Shown: positions 45,345-56,580 of the stretch, one piece after another
Numbering within the stretch: position 1 is the stretch's first letter
Layout: every line of letters starts with the position of its first letter
Assembly: GCA_002917775.1 (NCBI GenBank)
Contig: KZ627159.1
Coordinates: 204,010 to 268,009 of the forward strand
Direction of reading: 5' to 3'
Source: Glaciozyma antarctica PI12
Taxonomy: Eukaryota; Basidiomycota; Microbotryomycetes; Kriegeriales; Camptobasidiaceae
DNA length: 64,000 nucleotides
Position numbers and translations under genes: made by a program
The notes under the pieces: generated by a model
Seen by the model: only the letters and a program-made list of their open reading frames with translations
The model's database searches: none
What the model was told of the DNA's origin: nothing

Positions 45345-46889
45345 TCAGTCCCATGGCACCTTGCCTGGGAAGACCTCGTTGTTTCTAGGGCAGTACTCGA
45401 ACAAAGCGTCCAGCTCGGGCGCTGCGAAGGATCGTCAGCCGTCGTCCGCGGCCACGAAGCCTGCAAGAACGAACCTGAAGTGTGGTAGGGGTGCATTCGT
45501 CGATAGGGATTCCGCTTGCGACGTTTCGCCAGCAAAGCTCCCTTGCAGCCATAGCTGTCCTTGACGTACGGCTCCAGCCCTCCCACTCGCTGCTCGCTCA
45601 CCGACGTCAGTTGCGCTCAGGGAACGAGAGGAGGAAGACGCACCTCTCCATCGTAGTCTACATCCGTCTCGTTCTCGTTGTCGATCCCGATGTATCGGAA
45701 CGCACTTGCGGGCCACCGCAATGCTGCTCGATGCACATCCTCGTACCGCCGCCGCTTCATCCCAAAGCCCACCACCGTAACTCAAGGCGTGCAGCAAATT
45801 AGCTGCGGTTCATCAAAGCGAGAGTAGAAAGCGACGACGCACTGAATGTGGGGTAGTGGCCCGTAAACCTGCGAGAAGCCATCAGCTGCGATCTCGTCCC
45901 AGCTCGCCTACGTCAACTCACTCCTTGAACCTTGCAATACTGAACAACAAGTTCGAGTACGAATCCAACGCATACTCCTGCGCAGTGCGAGTTACTCGTC
46001 AGCTCATCTTCCTCCCGAACGGCGCCACCTCCAACTCACCTCCGTCGTAACCCTTTCGAAATCCACCCCCGTCCCACTCGTCGCAGCCGTCGGGTCCCTC
46101 GAAGTGAACTGCGCATAAATATTGCCTGCTTTTGCAAGACGGGCGTAGCTCGTAGCTTCGGTGATGTCGGTGCGAGCGCGCGTCTGGCCTCTGCAAGTGG
46201 AGTAGGGTCAACAGGAGCTCTTCAACGCTCTCTCAGAAGCTAGACGACGCACCCGCTGTAGACCAGAAGAGCCGACGCATCTTGTACTGCCACCTCGGCA
46301 CTGCACAGCAGCTCGTTAGCTCCTCCTCTCCGCCAGCGCAGCACACAACTCACCCCTTCGTGACGTGCCGAATGAACGTCTTGACACTCCCACCCCTCTG
46401 CATCGGTTCCAGAATCCAGTCCAAATCCATCGTCGCCTCGCTCGCATCGCACCCCGTCCAGATCGCGTGCCCTGGGACCTGCATACCGAAAGACGAGTGA
46501 GCTAGCGCAGCTTCGCGCGGACAGGAGGACAGACCATCACGAGATGCCGTAGGTTGCTATGCGGTGATTGCAGCGTCGCACGAATGGATAAAGGAATAGA
46601 GACAGTGCTCTTACGATCCCGGAACACCTGGAGAGAAACAACAAGTCTCAGCTCCAGCCCCTTTCTCAGCATACGCAGCACGCACCTCGTCCCCCAACCA
46701 AAGTCGCAAGTTGATGAGCACGCTAATCACTGCCACGCCCGCGATAATAGCTACGGCGAGGTTGGTCGTCCGCGCGCGCTGGAAGAGGAGAGGAGAGAGG
46801 TGGGGGGAGGAGGTGCTCTTGCTGCGAAGGAGATCGGGCCGTCGTCGAGGAGCCGAGACGGCGAAGGGGAGGATGCTGTGACTGGTCAT
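45345..46889 (-). CDS. DUF218 (YdcF-like) membrane-anchored protein
   Basis: 343 residues from ten exons (46889-46686, 46627-46535, 46478-46354, 46300-46253, 46190-46040, 45977-45922, 45868-45843, 45780-45644, 45589-45475, 45421-45345). The N-terminus carries one membrane segment (NLAVAIIAGVAVISVLINLR, about residues 43-62), probably a signal anchor. The DUF218 fold follows: HAIWTGCDAS, SALLVYSGGQTR, TEATSYARLAKA, TEEYALDSYSNLLFSIARF and ITVVGFGMKRRRYEDVHRAA with HPYHTSAPELD near the end. Bacterial relatives bind nucleotides or are linked to envelope metabolism; the fungal function is unknown. It contains a 26-nt exon. The frame is exact throughout. Confidence 0.85.
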
Positions 46890-47305
46890 CGCGTGTAAAG
46901 GGTGGAGGGCATGGGCGGGGTCGAGGAAGGGAGGGAGGGAGGCGTCGAGGAAGGCAGAGGTGCCACGCTTGGTGCGGTGTGAGAGGAGGCGGCGTTGACG
47001 AGTCTCCTTGTCCTTTTGAGTCCGTTCCTCTGTGCTTTGGTGGTTGAACGGCGCGTGTATCAGTGGTGCCTGCGTGGTGGGAGGAAGCAAAAGGAGGTCT
47101 TCTCGCCGAAACTCCGAGCGTCGAGGCGAGCACTGGCAGCCAAAGTTTATCGCGAATGCGGAAGGTAGTCGGTGGTAGTCGGGGTTGCTTTTGCTTCGAG
47201 CTCAGTGGACCAGTGACAAAGGTCTGCGGTAACAGGGTTCGGAGGGCGAAGTACTGAAAGGGGAGGACGGACAAAGGCGATTGCACCGTCTCCTCTCGAG
47301 CTCAT
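46890..47305. other. Intergenic: DUF218 promoter, UCH37 3' flank
   Basis: 416 bp, no gene seen. Confidence 0.4.
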
Positions 47306-48875
47306 TCAGTCCTCGTCCATCGCCTCCTCAGGGTCCTTTCCCTTTGCTTTCTTCTCTGCAATCTTCTTCTGCGTGGTCGAGAAGTGTTAGCAACGGAGAT
47401 GAAGGAAGCAAAAAGCCGCGCGAGACGAACCTTCATGCTCTCCTTCGCAAGCTCGATCTGCGGCGCGAGTTTCCCCTGCTTCGCAAGCTCCAACAACAGC
47501 GCGTGTATCTGTGAGACCGGCATCAGCACTTGCCTCCTCTGCAGGAACGAGGGGGACGCACCAGCCCAATATAGTTATGCCTCCTCAGCGCATTCTCCAC
47601 CTCCCACTCTGTAAACTGCTTCTCCACCCTCCCAAGCCTCTCCTTGACCTCCCCAATCTGCTGATTCGTCCACTCCTTTCCACCTTCGCCTTCCTCCTCC
47701 TTCGTCTTCTCCAGCTCAGCGAGCTGCTTGGCGAGGTAGGCCGAGCGAGAGGTGATGGCGAGGAGGTTGAAGTGGACTTCGCCTGGGGGGTGAGTGGCGA
47801 TTCGGCGGTTGACGACGCTGCGAAGGATGAGTGATTGAAGGCGCAAGACAATAGGGGTTTGACGTACTCTCTTGCGAGGGAGGTCCAGTTCGAGGGTCCG
47901 CCGGGGATCACGCCGTGCGAAACGGGCTGGTTCTTGAGTCCATCAAGCTCGTATCTGTTCGCTAAACAGATTAGCGAAGCTCCAGCGAGAGAAGACAGCG
48001 GGCGCACAGCTTGTCCCCAACTGCGAGAAGCGGATTAGCGCCGTTTCGAGGAAGACGGGAAGGAAGACGCACTGGGGAGATAGGTGATGAAGTGGTACGC
48101 ATCCTCGCTCGTCTGAGGCTGGCTCTCCTCGAGGTGGAATGGGTCGGAGCGAGCGAACGAGTTGTGCACTGCGAGCGCGCCGTCGTCAGCTCCCAGGTTC
48201 ATCGCAACGGGTCGAACGGCAGCTCACCAGCCCTGATCTTCTCCGAGTTGCTGATTGTCCAGCCCTTGCTCTCGGGATCCAGGCCTGCAGGTCCACACGG
48301 CGTCATCTCGCTACCCATCCCCAGCTCTCGGCGAACGCGACGCACCTTCAGAGAACGCCTGCAAGTTCCCCAGCTCCTCTCCCAGCTCGACCTCGGGATC
48401 ATGAATGTTCAAAGTCGCGTTGAGAATGGCGATGCTGGCGCAGGCGTTGGTGATGACCTGGTGACTGCCGGCGAGAGGTCAGCTCCATCGCTGCTAGCGA
48501 CGCTGCCTTACGCAAAGTAATGTGGCACGTCTGGCGTCTCCTGAACCCCATCTGCGCCTGCCGAGTCTCCGCCTATCCACTTGAACAGGAAGATCAAGGC
48601 CTTGAGCGGGCTGTTGAGCAGCAAGTCAGCACCTCGTGCTCCTCCAACTCCCTACAGCCTGAGACTGGCTGAACGTACTATAGCTCCTCCAGCAGCTCCG
48701 GCTCAAGTCCATACAGCTCCGCTACCTCGAGTCCCTTGACGCCGAGCTCCTTGAGTAGACCGGTGAAGATGCCAGGATCTTTGAAGGGAGACACGCGTCA
48801 GTGAGGGAGTCGCGAGGAGCTAGGAGCTTGAGCAGATGGCTCACCAGATTCAGTTAAACTCCAACCTTCGCTCAT
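47306..48875 (-). CDS. UCH37: Ubiquitin C-terminal hydrolase UCH37/UCHL5
   Basis: Cysteine deubiquitinase of the proteasome lid region (and of INO80 in animals). Eleven exons (48875-48845, 48778-48679, 48610-48512, 48464-48346, 48284-48228, 48168-48073, 48020-48008, 47954-47868, 47817-47562, 47508-47431, 47368-47306) give 332 residues (human 329). It starts MSEGWSLTESDPGIFTGLL; the active-site segment is HQVITNACASIAIL (Gln and Cys), the catalytic His lies in DAYHFITY, and the Asp in YELDGLKNQPV. The C-terminal coiled coil (RSAYLAKQLAELEKTKEEE) and the UCH37-type tail (RHNYIGLIHALLLELAKQGK, then KKIAEKKAKGKDPEE) are present, so Rpn13 binding is likely. Exon 48020-48008 is a 13-nt microexon. 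Confidence 0.94.
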
Positions 48876-49124
48876 TTTGAATCGATATGCAGGCTTTGAA
48901 GGGAGTGGCGTGAGAGGAAGGAATGCAACAGCGGAGTCGGCGCTCGGAGAGAAGGTACCTCCCTCCCTCCGGACCAGCGCCTCTCTCTCTTCTCCCTCAA
49001 CGCCAACCTCGTCATTCGTTCCAGCTGCTCACAGAATTGGGATACGGCGCCGCACCCCGCCGACCTAGAGCAGCTCCCCCCTCACCAGAGCTCGAACAGC
49101 TCCGCCCTCGGCTTCCCATCTCCG
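48876..49124. promoter_or_regulatory. Bidirectional promoter, UCH37/DUF1365 gene
   Basis: 249 bp between divergent starts; no distinct motifs recognised. Confidence 0.45.
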
Positions 49125-50893
49125 ATGAACGACTCAGTCGCCCAACAACTCCTCTTTGAACCTCTCCTACCGCCAGTTACCTACCTGGACATCCTCCTAC
49201 CACCCCTTCTCATCGCTTCCGCCCTCCTCCTCCACACGATCTACAACGACCCACCACCTCCTGTCATCCACGCCCATCTCTTTCGCGCAAAGACGGCGCA
49301 CGCGCGCTTCCTCCCCATCGAAGCCAAGCATGTCTTCTGCTACCCGGTGCTCTACTTTGGCGTGGACCTGCAGGCGCTCGAGGAGGGGAAGCTGGAGATG
49401 GGACGGCTGTTCGCGTACCTTCCGAACCGCTGGACGGTGACTGCGTTGCGGCCGAACGCGTACCTCGATCCGTCGGTCAAGGAACCGAACAAGGGGATTA
49501 GAGCGAAGCTGTGGGAGCATCTAGCGAAGCATGGGGTGGAGAAGGACAGGGCGGAGAGCATCTACACGGTCACGATGCCGGCGTATCTTGGGACGAAGGG
49601 GATCAATCCGCTCACGACGCACTTCTGCTATTCGGTAGAGGAGGAGAAGGGGAGGAAGCTCGAGGCAGTCGTGCTGGAGGTGCACAACACGTTCGGCGAA
49701 CGGCATCTGTACGTGCTCAAGGTCGGAGTAGACGAGGACGCGACCGTCGCAGCTGGGTGAGCTCTATCGCTTTCGCATTGCCAGTGACGCGAGCTGATGA
49801 TACTCCTCACTGCAGATACGAGCACCAGTGGACCTTTCCTCGAGCCTTCCACGTCTCGCCTTTCAACGACCGCACGGGGTTCTACCGCGTCTCCCTCTCC
49901 GACCCCATCTCCTCCTCCCTCACCACCGCCCTCGCTCTCCCCTCCAACGCGACAATCGCCATCAAAATTATCTTCCTCACTTCGACTCTCGAAAAGAAGA
50001 TCTACGCCTCTCTCGCCGGGCCCTCCACACCCCTCACCGCGTCGTCCCTGGTCTCGTCCCTCCTTCGCTGGCCCTTCAGCCTGCTCCTCACGACGCCGAG
50101 GATCCTTTACCAGGCGATGCTGCTGCACTACGACAAACGACTCGACGTCTTTCCTCGTCCGGAGCCATTCGTTGAGGAGGAGCTTTTGGAGGACGGAAGC
50201 GTGAATCCTATCCAGCCGGGCGGGAAGGAGGGAGGAGTCGGGTGGCAGGAGGCTGGCTCAACGGAGGTATTCGCAGAAGAGCGGACGATCGCATTCCTTC
50301 GTCGTCGCATCGACTCTCTCGCCACTTCATCCTCCTCTCCTCGCAACATCACCGTCGTCCTCCGCCCTGCGGACCGCACCCATCCCACCACCACTCTCTC
50401 CCCCACCACCCCCTCCACCATCACCTCCGAGCTCCTCGCCATCTCCTACCTAACCCCCCTCTTCTTCACCGACCTCCTCGTCTCCCCCTCCATCCCCCTC
50501 GCCCTAGCTATCGGCTCCCACACCTCTCACCGCTGGATAACCTCGAACGACGAACTCTTCCTATCCCTCTTCGACTCTCCCGATTCACCGCCCACATACC
50601 TCTCCTCCCTCGCCGACCGCCTCCGACAATCCATGATGGCATGGGGCCTCTCCTTCTCCCCCACCTCTCCCCGCATTCCCTCCTTCCCTCCACACCCTCT
50701 CAACGCTCCCGCCACTCTCTCTCTCGTCCGCACTCTTGCGGGAAACTTTTTGGAACTCAAGATGGGGTATTGGATCTTTGTCGGAACGAGAGCGAGGTTC
50801 GTGAGAGGGATGGAGACGTGGGGGGATTGGGCGAGGTGGGCCGGTGAAGAGGGTAGAGAGAGTGGGGAATGGGGGAGTGTGAGGAGGGAGTAA
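49125..50893 (+). CDS. DUF1365 family protein
   Basis: 569 residues from exons 49125-49756 and 49816-50893. A hydrophobic segment near residues 18-40 (YLDILLPPLLIASALLLHTI) suggests membrane anchoring. The DUF1365 core follows: HARFLPIEAKHVFCYPVLYF, VTMPAYLGTKGINPLTTHFC, VVLEVHNTFGERHLYVL, the strongly conserved YEHQWTFPRAFHVSPFNDRT with GFYRVSL, then LLRWPFSLLLTTPRILYQAM. The end has GNFLELKMGYWIFVGTRA. The family is widespread in bacteria and fungi, often next to cyclopropane-fatty-acid genes in bacteria; the molecular role is unknown. The frame is exact. Confidence 0.88.
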
Positions 50894-52325
50894 TGTGGGG
50901 GGTGCAAAGGTAGCTTATCCGAAGTGTGAGGACGGATTTCGAGCTGCGAAGCGGTGGGCGCTGAGGGAGGGTACCGATGTCCTGAGATGCTCTTCCGTAG
51001 TAGAGAGAGTCGAGGCTTTTGGGAATGGAAAGCGGCGGCTCAAACAGTACGGTTTGACTGTGAATGAATCGCAGCGAGAAGGCCGCGAGACGAAGGTGGT
51101 GGACGAGGAGCGCGCCTGACGGACTTCTCGCCCAGCAGCGTCGTTTGGCTTCCTTCCTGGTGAGGATTGTGGGGCGTTTTTGATCTCTAGCGGATGGAGA
51201 GTACAGAGAGAGGTCCAATGGCGCCTCAAGTTAATCTTCCGCGAGAAGTAAGATCTCGACCTGTGGAGCGAGCGGGCCGAAATTGAATAGCTCGCGGGGT
51301 CGTCTATCTTAAAGAGATAACTCTTCTCGTGCCTAGCTAAACTCCGGAGGCGTCCACGCATCCCTCCCTCGCGAGGGACGGCAACGGAATTGGGAGGAGC
51401 AGCAGGAGCGAAGCGAATGTCAGTCGGCTCGTAGTCCACCTCCGCACTACTAGTCAGCGGGGTGGAGAAGACTAAGACTGTGTTTTTCTCTCCCGGAGCC
51501 TTCCCAGGCCCCCTCCTGCGACTGAGGAGCTGAGGGAGCCACGAACTGGCGGCGGGGTTCGGACTGCTTCGTTTGTCGGGAGGAGGGCGAACGAGGTAAC
51601 GCGATAGCCAGGAATCCAAAGAGCTTTGGCAAGATCTCGACATCCGGGTGCCTGTTCCGACTCCGCGAGCATCATTGGCGAGGGAGAAGAGCGAGACTCG
51701 GGAGGAAAGCGTCGGCGAAGGAAGGAGACGCTTTCGAAGTAATTGCCCGTCCAGGAGGCGCTGGCAGGTAGCTGCGCGGAGCGAGAAAATCGGAAAACGG
51801 TCCTTATCTTCTCGCAGAGGAACGCAGAGAGAAGGACGAGGTGAAAGGGGAGGAGCGAGCTCAGCGAGTTGGGCTCACTTCTCGCTCATTTCTTCACCTT
51901 TTCGCTTCGGACAAGAAGGAACTGGGTCTAATCGTCGCTCTCTGAGCTCTTCTAGTCAAGGTAGATCGCTGAGCTGTTACACGAAGGAGGCCCTCCCTTA
52001 TGGAGTTGAATGGACTACTACTTGCTACCAATCGAATCGCGGCCCTCTCTCATCAATTTTCGCCTTCCACCTCGGACTCCTCTCGTCAAGAACGCGCTAA
52101 AGGAAGACGTGAGTGCTGCCCTGCTTGGTACGAAGACAGAACAGAACGCTGACCCTCTGCTCCTTCTTCTCCCGCTCCTTTAACTCCCCGCCAAAACCCA
52201 CGACCACGTACACCTCCTCCGATCCTCCCGACCCTCTCCCCTCCTACGGACGCCTTACGACCCCCCATAGTCCTCCCCGTCCCAGTCCTCCTCCCTTCGA
52301 CCCTTCTTCAACAAAACAGCCCATC
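50894..52325. other. 1.4-kb intergenic region upstream of RPS29
   Basis: No supported gene. Several frames are open by base composition but lack family signals. The right end is the RPS29 promoter and leader; a possible leader donor (GTGAGT) is at 52109. Confidence 0.4.
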
Positions 52326-52901
52326 ATGACCCACGAGGCTATCTGGTTCTCCCGCCCTAGGAAGTACGGCAAGGGATCGCGCTCCTGGTAAGTTTTGCCT
52401 CCGGGGCTAGGATCGTGTGGATGCCGGTGGGATAGACTGGGACGCGGTGCTGGAGATGGCGTGGAGGGAGAAGGGCGTACGCGGTATCGGCGGAGCGCGG
52501 GGAGGGAGGCGGCGGGAGTAGGGTTGGAAAGGGTGGAGGGGGTGCGAGCACGTAGGACACACGTTGTGGGACGGTGTAGGCTGTCGAAACAGCAGGAGGA
52601 GGAACCCAGGCACTCGTGCATGACCCGCAGGGACCGGCCGCTAACCCTCCTTCGTCCACAGCCGCGTCTGCACCCACCAGGCTGGTCTCATCCGCAAGTA
52701 GTGCGTCTTCCTTCTCCTGCCCGAGCTGTACACGCGCTAACCACGTTCTTCTTCTGCAGCGGTCTCAACATCTGCCGTCAGTGCTTCCGCGAGCGGTCCG
52801 AGGCCATTGGATTCACCAAGGTACGTCGGCGGAACCTTCCAGAGGACAGCCTGCCCTCGGTACCTGCACAGCGACTGACTCTCCTCATGCAGAACCGTTA
52901 A
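52326..52901 (+). CDS. RPS29: 40S ribosomal protein S29 (uS14)
   Basis: 56-residue zinc-binding protein of the small ribosomal subunit head. Exons 52326-52387, 52662-52700, 52760-52820 and 52893-52901. The protein is near-canonical: [40 protein letters not shown], then QCFRERSEAIGFTKNR, with the four zinc cysteines in CX2C pairs (CRVC, CRQC). The first intron is 274 nt, five times the local norm and G-rich; long first introns are common in fungal ribosomal-protein genes. The final coding exon is only nine bases (Asn, Arg, stop), fixed by the invariant KNR end. Confidence 0.96.
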
Positions 52902-53421
52902 TCCAACAACCTCGCCCTCCCTTCGGTTTCGACGCTCGCATGCTCGCATACTCCTCCCGACGCACACCACGCTGTACCCTCTCCCTCCGACTGAGGTTGC
53001 TGGCTAGCAATCGAAGGCAGATTCTCTCAACTATTGGTGGCGCATGGAGAGAGGCTGGGGCAACGAGAGGCCGACGATGTCGAGAGAGAGTGCGGGTGCT
53101 GCTGCTTGTGGGAGGTCATCTGCTTGTGTTCGCAGCGAGACCGTACTGCACTCCGTGGTCACACCTACGCTCGCTTCTTGGTCATCACAGATGCTCGAAG
53201 CGGGGATGCGAGAACGAGGACCTGAGAACGCTCGTGTGCTCGCTGGCGTCGCGAGAGTTGTTGACGTGTGAACGCAATCTTACATCGAGCGTCTCTACGC
53301 CCACTACCTTTTATCCATCCTCCACCATCCTCCTCCCTCCTCTTCCTTGCCCCTCCTTCACCTCCCGTGCTCGCCGGCGCGCTGCCCTGCCAGCACTCGA
53401 GGCGCGAATCGCTGTCCCTCC
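52902..53421. other. Convergent intergenic, RPS29/EMI1-like
   Basis: 520 bp between two stop codons; no gene seen. Confidence 0.4.
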
Positions 53422-53985
53422 CTACACCTCCGTCTTCTCCCCCTCCGGATAGACGTTCCTACCACCCCCAATCAGCCCTTCCCTCCATCTCTCAAGAAGG
53501 AAACGCACCTCCTAGCCTCCCAAACATCCTCACTACTCCTCCCCAACCTCCTCCTCGCCCACCACTCGGCCCTTCGATGAACCCACACCTCCTCCTTCCT
53601 CTCCGGACTGAGGTTCTTCAACGACATACAGAACTTGAAATCGTCGAATTTGGAACTGCAGCCTCGGGGAGTCCCGTGGCGGTAGACGGAGAGGGTTTGT
53701 GAGGCGAGAGCTGTTGCGTTGTCAGCTCTTCTGCGGTGGGCGGGCGGGCGGGTAGCGGGGACGGAGAGGGGGAAGGGGGAGGGGGAGGGGGAGGGGGAGG
53801 GGGAGGGGAGGGAAGGGCGTACAGTAGCAGAGGAAGAAGTTGTCAAAGAGGGTTAGGCACGAGGGCATACCGCCTTCCATCGCTACCGAGGCGCGCTGGA
53901 TCGGAAGCTCCTCGAGGACGAGCGCTTCGAATGTCCTTCGCGGTGGGAGGAGCGCGGGCGTCGGGGCTACAGAGGTGGAGGCCAT
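53422..53985 (-). CDS. EMI1: DUF3128 twin-cysteine protein (EMI1-like)
   Basis: 133 residues from exons 53985-53823, 53710-53509 and 53458-53422. The DUF3128 pattern is clear: PSCLTLFDNFFLCYCSL, VYRHGTPRGCSSKFDDFKFC, then a charged helix (SPERKEEVWVHRRAEWWARR), and SSEDVWEARR near the end. Cysteines are arranged as two pairs (C...C and C........C) typical of the family, which in yeast includes Emi1, a mitochondrial protein needed for respiration and early meiotic gene induction. The first intron is 112 nt because it contains a GGGGGA repeat. The start is at the ATG of MASTSVAP; an upstream in-frame extension without ATG is not used. Confidence 0.85.
53767..53816 (+). repeat. GGGGGA repeat with G-quadruplex potential
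   Basis: Seven or more runs of four to five G separated by A, on the plus strand, inside the first intron of the minus-strand EMI1-like gene (C-rich in its transcript). Confidence 0.85.
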
Positions 53986-54082
53986 GGCGTGTTGGAGGTG
54001 GGAGAGAGAGAAGGAGCGAAACGACGGCGAGGGTCTTCCTCCTCCTCCGCCCACCTTCCCCAACTCAAAAGCCTCTGCTCGC
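53986..54082. promoter_or_regulatory. 97-bp bidirectional promoter, EMI1-like/NAA38-like
   Basis: Divergent starts about 97 bp apart if the NAA38-like gene begins at ATG 54083. Confidence 0.35.
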
Positions 54083-54387
54083 ATGCTCTCCCTCCCCACC
54101 CTCTCCCTCCCCTCCCTCTCCATCCCCTCCCTCTCCATCGAACCCTCTCAACCACCTACCGCCTCACCACGAGCGATTCCCGGACTTTCATCGGGACATT
54201 CGTCTGCCTCGACCCTCAAGGAAACCTCATTCTCGACAGTGCGATCGAGTACGTAGGAGAGGAGGAGGGGAGGGAGGTCGGGTTGGTGATGGTGCCGAGG
54301 AGGTGGTGGGTGAAAGTGGAGAGGGAGTGTACGGGGAGGGAATTGGAGGAGATGGAGGAAGGGGAGAAGGGGTGTACGAGTGGGTAG
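54083..54387 (+). CDS. NAA38: LSM-fold protein, NAA38-like (NatC auxiliary subunit), start uncertain
   Basis: An LSM domain of the Lsmd1/NAA38 type is clear: TYRLTTSDSRTFIGTFVCLD, PQGNLILDSAIEYV, then VGLVMVPRRWWVKVE. NAA38 is an auxiliary subunit of the NatC N-terminal acetyltransferase. The domain lies in a frame with no upstream ATG. The only nearby ATG (54083) reads MLSLPTLSLPSLSIPSLSIE in the neighbouring frame, through a CTCCCT-rich tract with no GT donor, so one missing base (or two extra bases) in that tract would join them to give about 101 residues. Otherwise translation would need a non-AUG start. Function is family-based; the start is the weak point. Confidence 0.65.
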
Positions 54388-54694
54388 AGAGGTGCGTAGG
54401 GGCGTGGGGTCGGGAGTGGGCGGAGAGCTGATGGCGCTCTTTGAGGGTAGGACGCGTTTCGAGCGACGGCGCGGAGGCGAGTTTGCGGAGAGCGGAGAGC
54501 GGAGAGCGAAGTAGATGTAGCAGCAATGTATCAACGTGCAGCAGTCTCACAGAAGATAGCGTGGAGAGCAGCGAGCAGGAGATAAAGAGCTGGGAAGCAG
54601 ACTGGAGCAAGGGCGACTGAACGACCTCTCGCGTCTCTCGAACGGCAGCGACCCAGAATCATGCAAACGAACCGGGCTGGCATTAACAGCACTC
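54388..54694. other. Convergent intergenic, NAA38-like/RPS8
   Basis: 307 bp between 3' ends; no gene seen. Confidence 0.4.
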
Positions 54695-55667
54695 CTATGC
54701 TGCGTGCTTGGACTTGGAGGCCCTAAGACGCTTCACGTAGAACTGGGGAAGGAGAGGAGGCAACATCAGCGCCGCACACGAAGTCTCCCTCGACTAAAAA
54801 GCCTGCTCACCTCCAACTCCTTGCCCTCGAGAACGTAACCATCCGCGCGTCCAGACTGGCCGGGGCGGGAAGAGATGGAGGCGTAGAGGCGTCCAGCCTG
54901 GAACTGGGACTCGAGGAGGGGGTCGATCTTGGCCGTCTTCTGACGCTCGGCGAGCACGCGGAGAACGTGAGCCGACTGGGTCTTCGCCTCGGCGTCCTCA
55001 GCGGTGACGTCCTTGGCCTGTAGGAGCAGGAGAAAAAATCGTTTAGCTAGCGTTCGAACCCCGAAAACGAAGGACTGAACGCACGCGAACTCCCTTCTTG
55101 GTGACGGGCTGCGCGTAGTGCGCCTCGTACCACTGACGGAAAGGTGCAGCGTCGATCTGGACAATGGCCGACTTGACGATGGTGTTGGTGCGAACGAGCT
55201 CGTTGTTGGAGGCGTTGTAAACGACACCGATGATGCGAGTCTTGCGGGTCGTGTGCTCCGAGGCCCAGGCAAAGTTGCCCGACTCGAGGCGGAGGGCGCG
55301 GTGCTTGAGGTTGCCTCCGCGAGTGCGCACGGGGTGGATCCTCTTCGCTCCGAGCTTGGTCATGGCGGGCTGACGTCCAAGTTCGAACTTCCTCTTCTTC
55401 CTGTACTTGGCGCGTTGAGCGCCCTGGAAGCAGAGAAGAGAAGTCAAGTCAGCTTCCCGTTCCTCCCAGTGCCTATGCCCTCCTCCTTCTCCTCCACGCC
55501 CTCCGTTGGTTCCATCGAGTTCGAGAGAGATGGGTCGAATTTGGGGAAGGGGTGTTTGCGACTAACCGTTTCCGACCGCTTGTGGCGGCTGTCCCGAGTG
55601 ATTCCCCTGCAGAGCAACGAGTCAGTTGCGAGTCCAGAGCAGTGCGGCAAGCGGGAAGGACGAACAT
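54695..55667 (-). CDS. RPS8: 40S ribosomal protein S8 (eS8)
   Basis: 211 residues of a small-subunit ribosomal protein. Exons 55667-55666 (two coding bases), 55606-55567, 55423-55085, 55017-54811 and 54742-54695. It reads [59 protein letters not shown]-like [18 protein letters not shown], and ends [15 protein letters not shown]. The initiator codon itself is split: AT lies at the end of the first exon (donor GTTCGT) and G begins exon 2, because no ATG precedes the invariant [10 protein letters not shown] in exon 2. Introns 1 and 3 are about 60-67 nt; intron 2 is 143 nt. Confidence 0.95.
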
Positions 55668-56580
55668 TCTGTCGAAGAGTCTGAAGGAAAGGGAGGAAGG
55701 CGAGGAAATCCCCAAGGGGGGGACGCGAACCCTTCGCTTGATCTGAATTTTATGCAAGTGCTTCACCACCCAGATTCGATTCTCCCCCTTTCTTCTCTTC
55801 TCTCCCTCCTCTCCTTGAAAGAGGAGGGCAGGGCAAGACTGTCTGAAAAGTACAGTAGAAGCGGAGAGAACACGCGGCACCAACTGCAAACGCGGCGCAA
55901 AACGGTCCTCTCGTCGCAATTCCTCGCTCCCGAGCTGCTTCTTCCAGCTTTCCAGCGCCTCATCCACGCTGCTCCCCTCGCGTTGACCAGCACAGGTAGA
56001 ACAGCTCTGCACCACCACGAAAAACAAGGTTGAGTACGCCAAAGAGAGCTTTTTCTCGATCACTCCGAGTCGGGGCCCTTGAAGCCTCGACGGTCGCGCA
56101 GGGCTCTGTTCACTCTCTCCCCCTACCTTCGCTCCCATCGCTGCAGGTGAGCGCACACGAACAAACGCAGGTCGCCACCAAGCTAACGCCGTACAGCAGA
56201 ACAGCCCCCGAACCTCCAGCTTCAACGCCAGCGCCATTAATAGACACGAACGTTCAAAGCCCACGCTCTTGCTCGAACCGAACGCCTCTCTCCTCCCAAG
56301 CCGGAGCGACGGTGCCAACACCGCCCTTGATGGTTCTGTAGCCTAGACGTCTCCCGTACGTTCACCTTGGGCGAAGGAGGAGGCATCTGCTGACGCCGCG
56401 CCCAACTCGCAGCACACCACCCTCCTTTCCATCTGAACCCATCACTCGTTCGCCCTCCCAGCTCTCTCCCAACGGCCAGCACTCCACCGGGGAACTCCGC
56501 CTCCTCTACTCGCCTCTCCCCAAAGCGCCCCTCCCCTCGATCTCCTCCGGGACGTCGTCAACCCCTAACCAGCTCCCGCC
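55668..56580. promoter_or_regulatory. Divergent region between RPS8 and chitin synthase
   Basis: 913 bp. On the plus strand there are two plausible leader introns for the chitin synthase mRNA: about 56142-56195 (GTGAGC, CTAAC, CAG) and about 56354-56410 (GTACGT, CTGAC, GCAG). An ATG frame of 94 codons begins near 55751 but has no recognisable family. Confidence 0.4.

Noticed and set aside
51648-52100. 150-codon plus-strand frame upstream of RPS29
   Set aside because: No ATG at its start, basic low-complexity composition and no family signal.
55751-56033. 94-codon ATG frame upstream of the chitin synthase
   Set aside because: No family resemblance, no splice support, and it sits in a divergent promoter; kept only as a possible upstream ORF.
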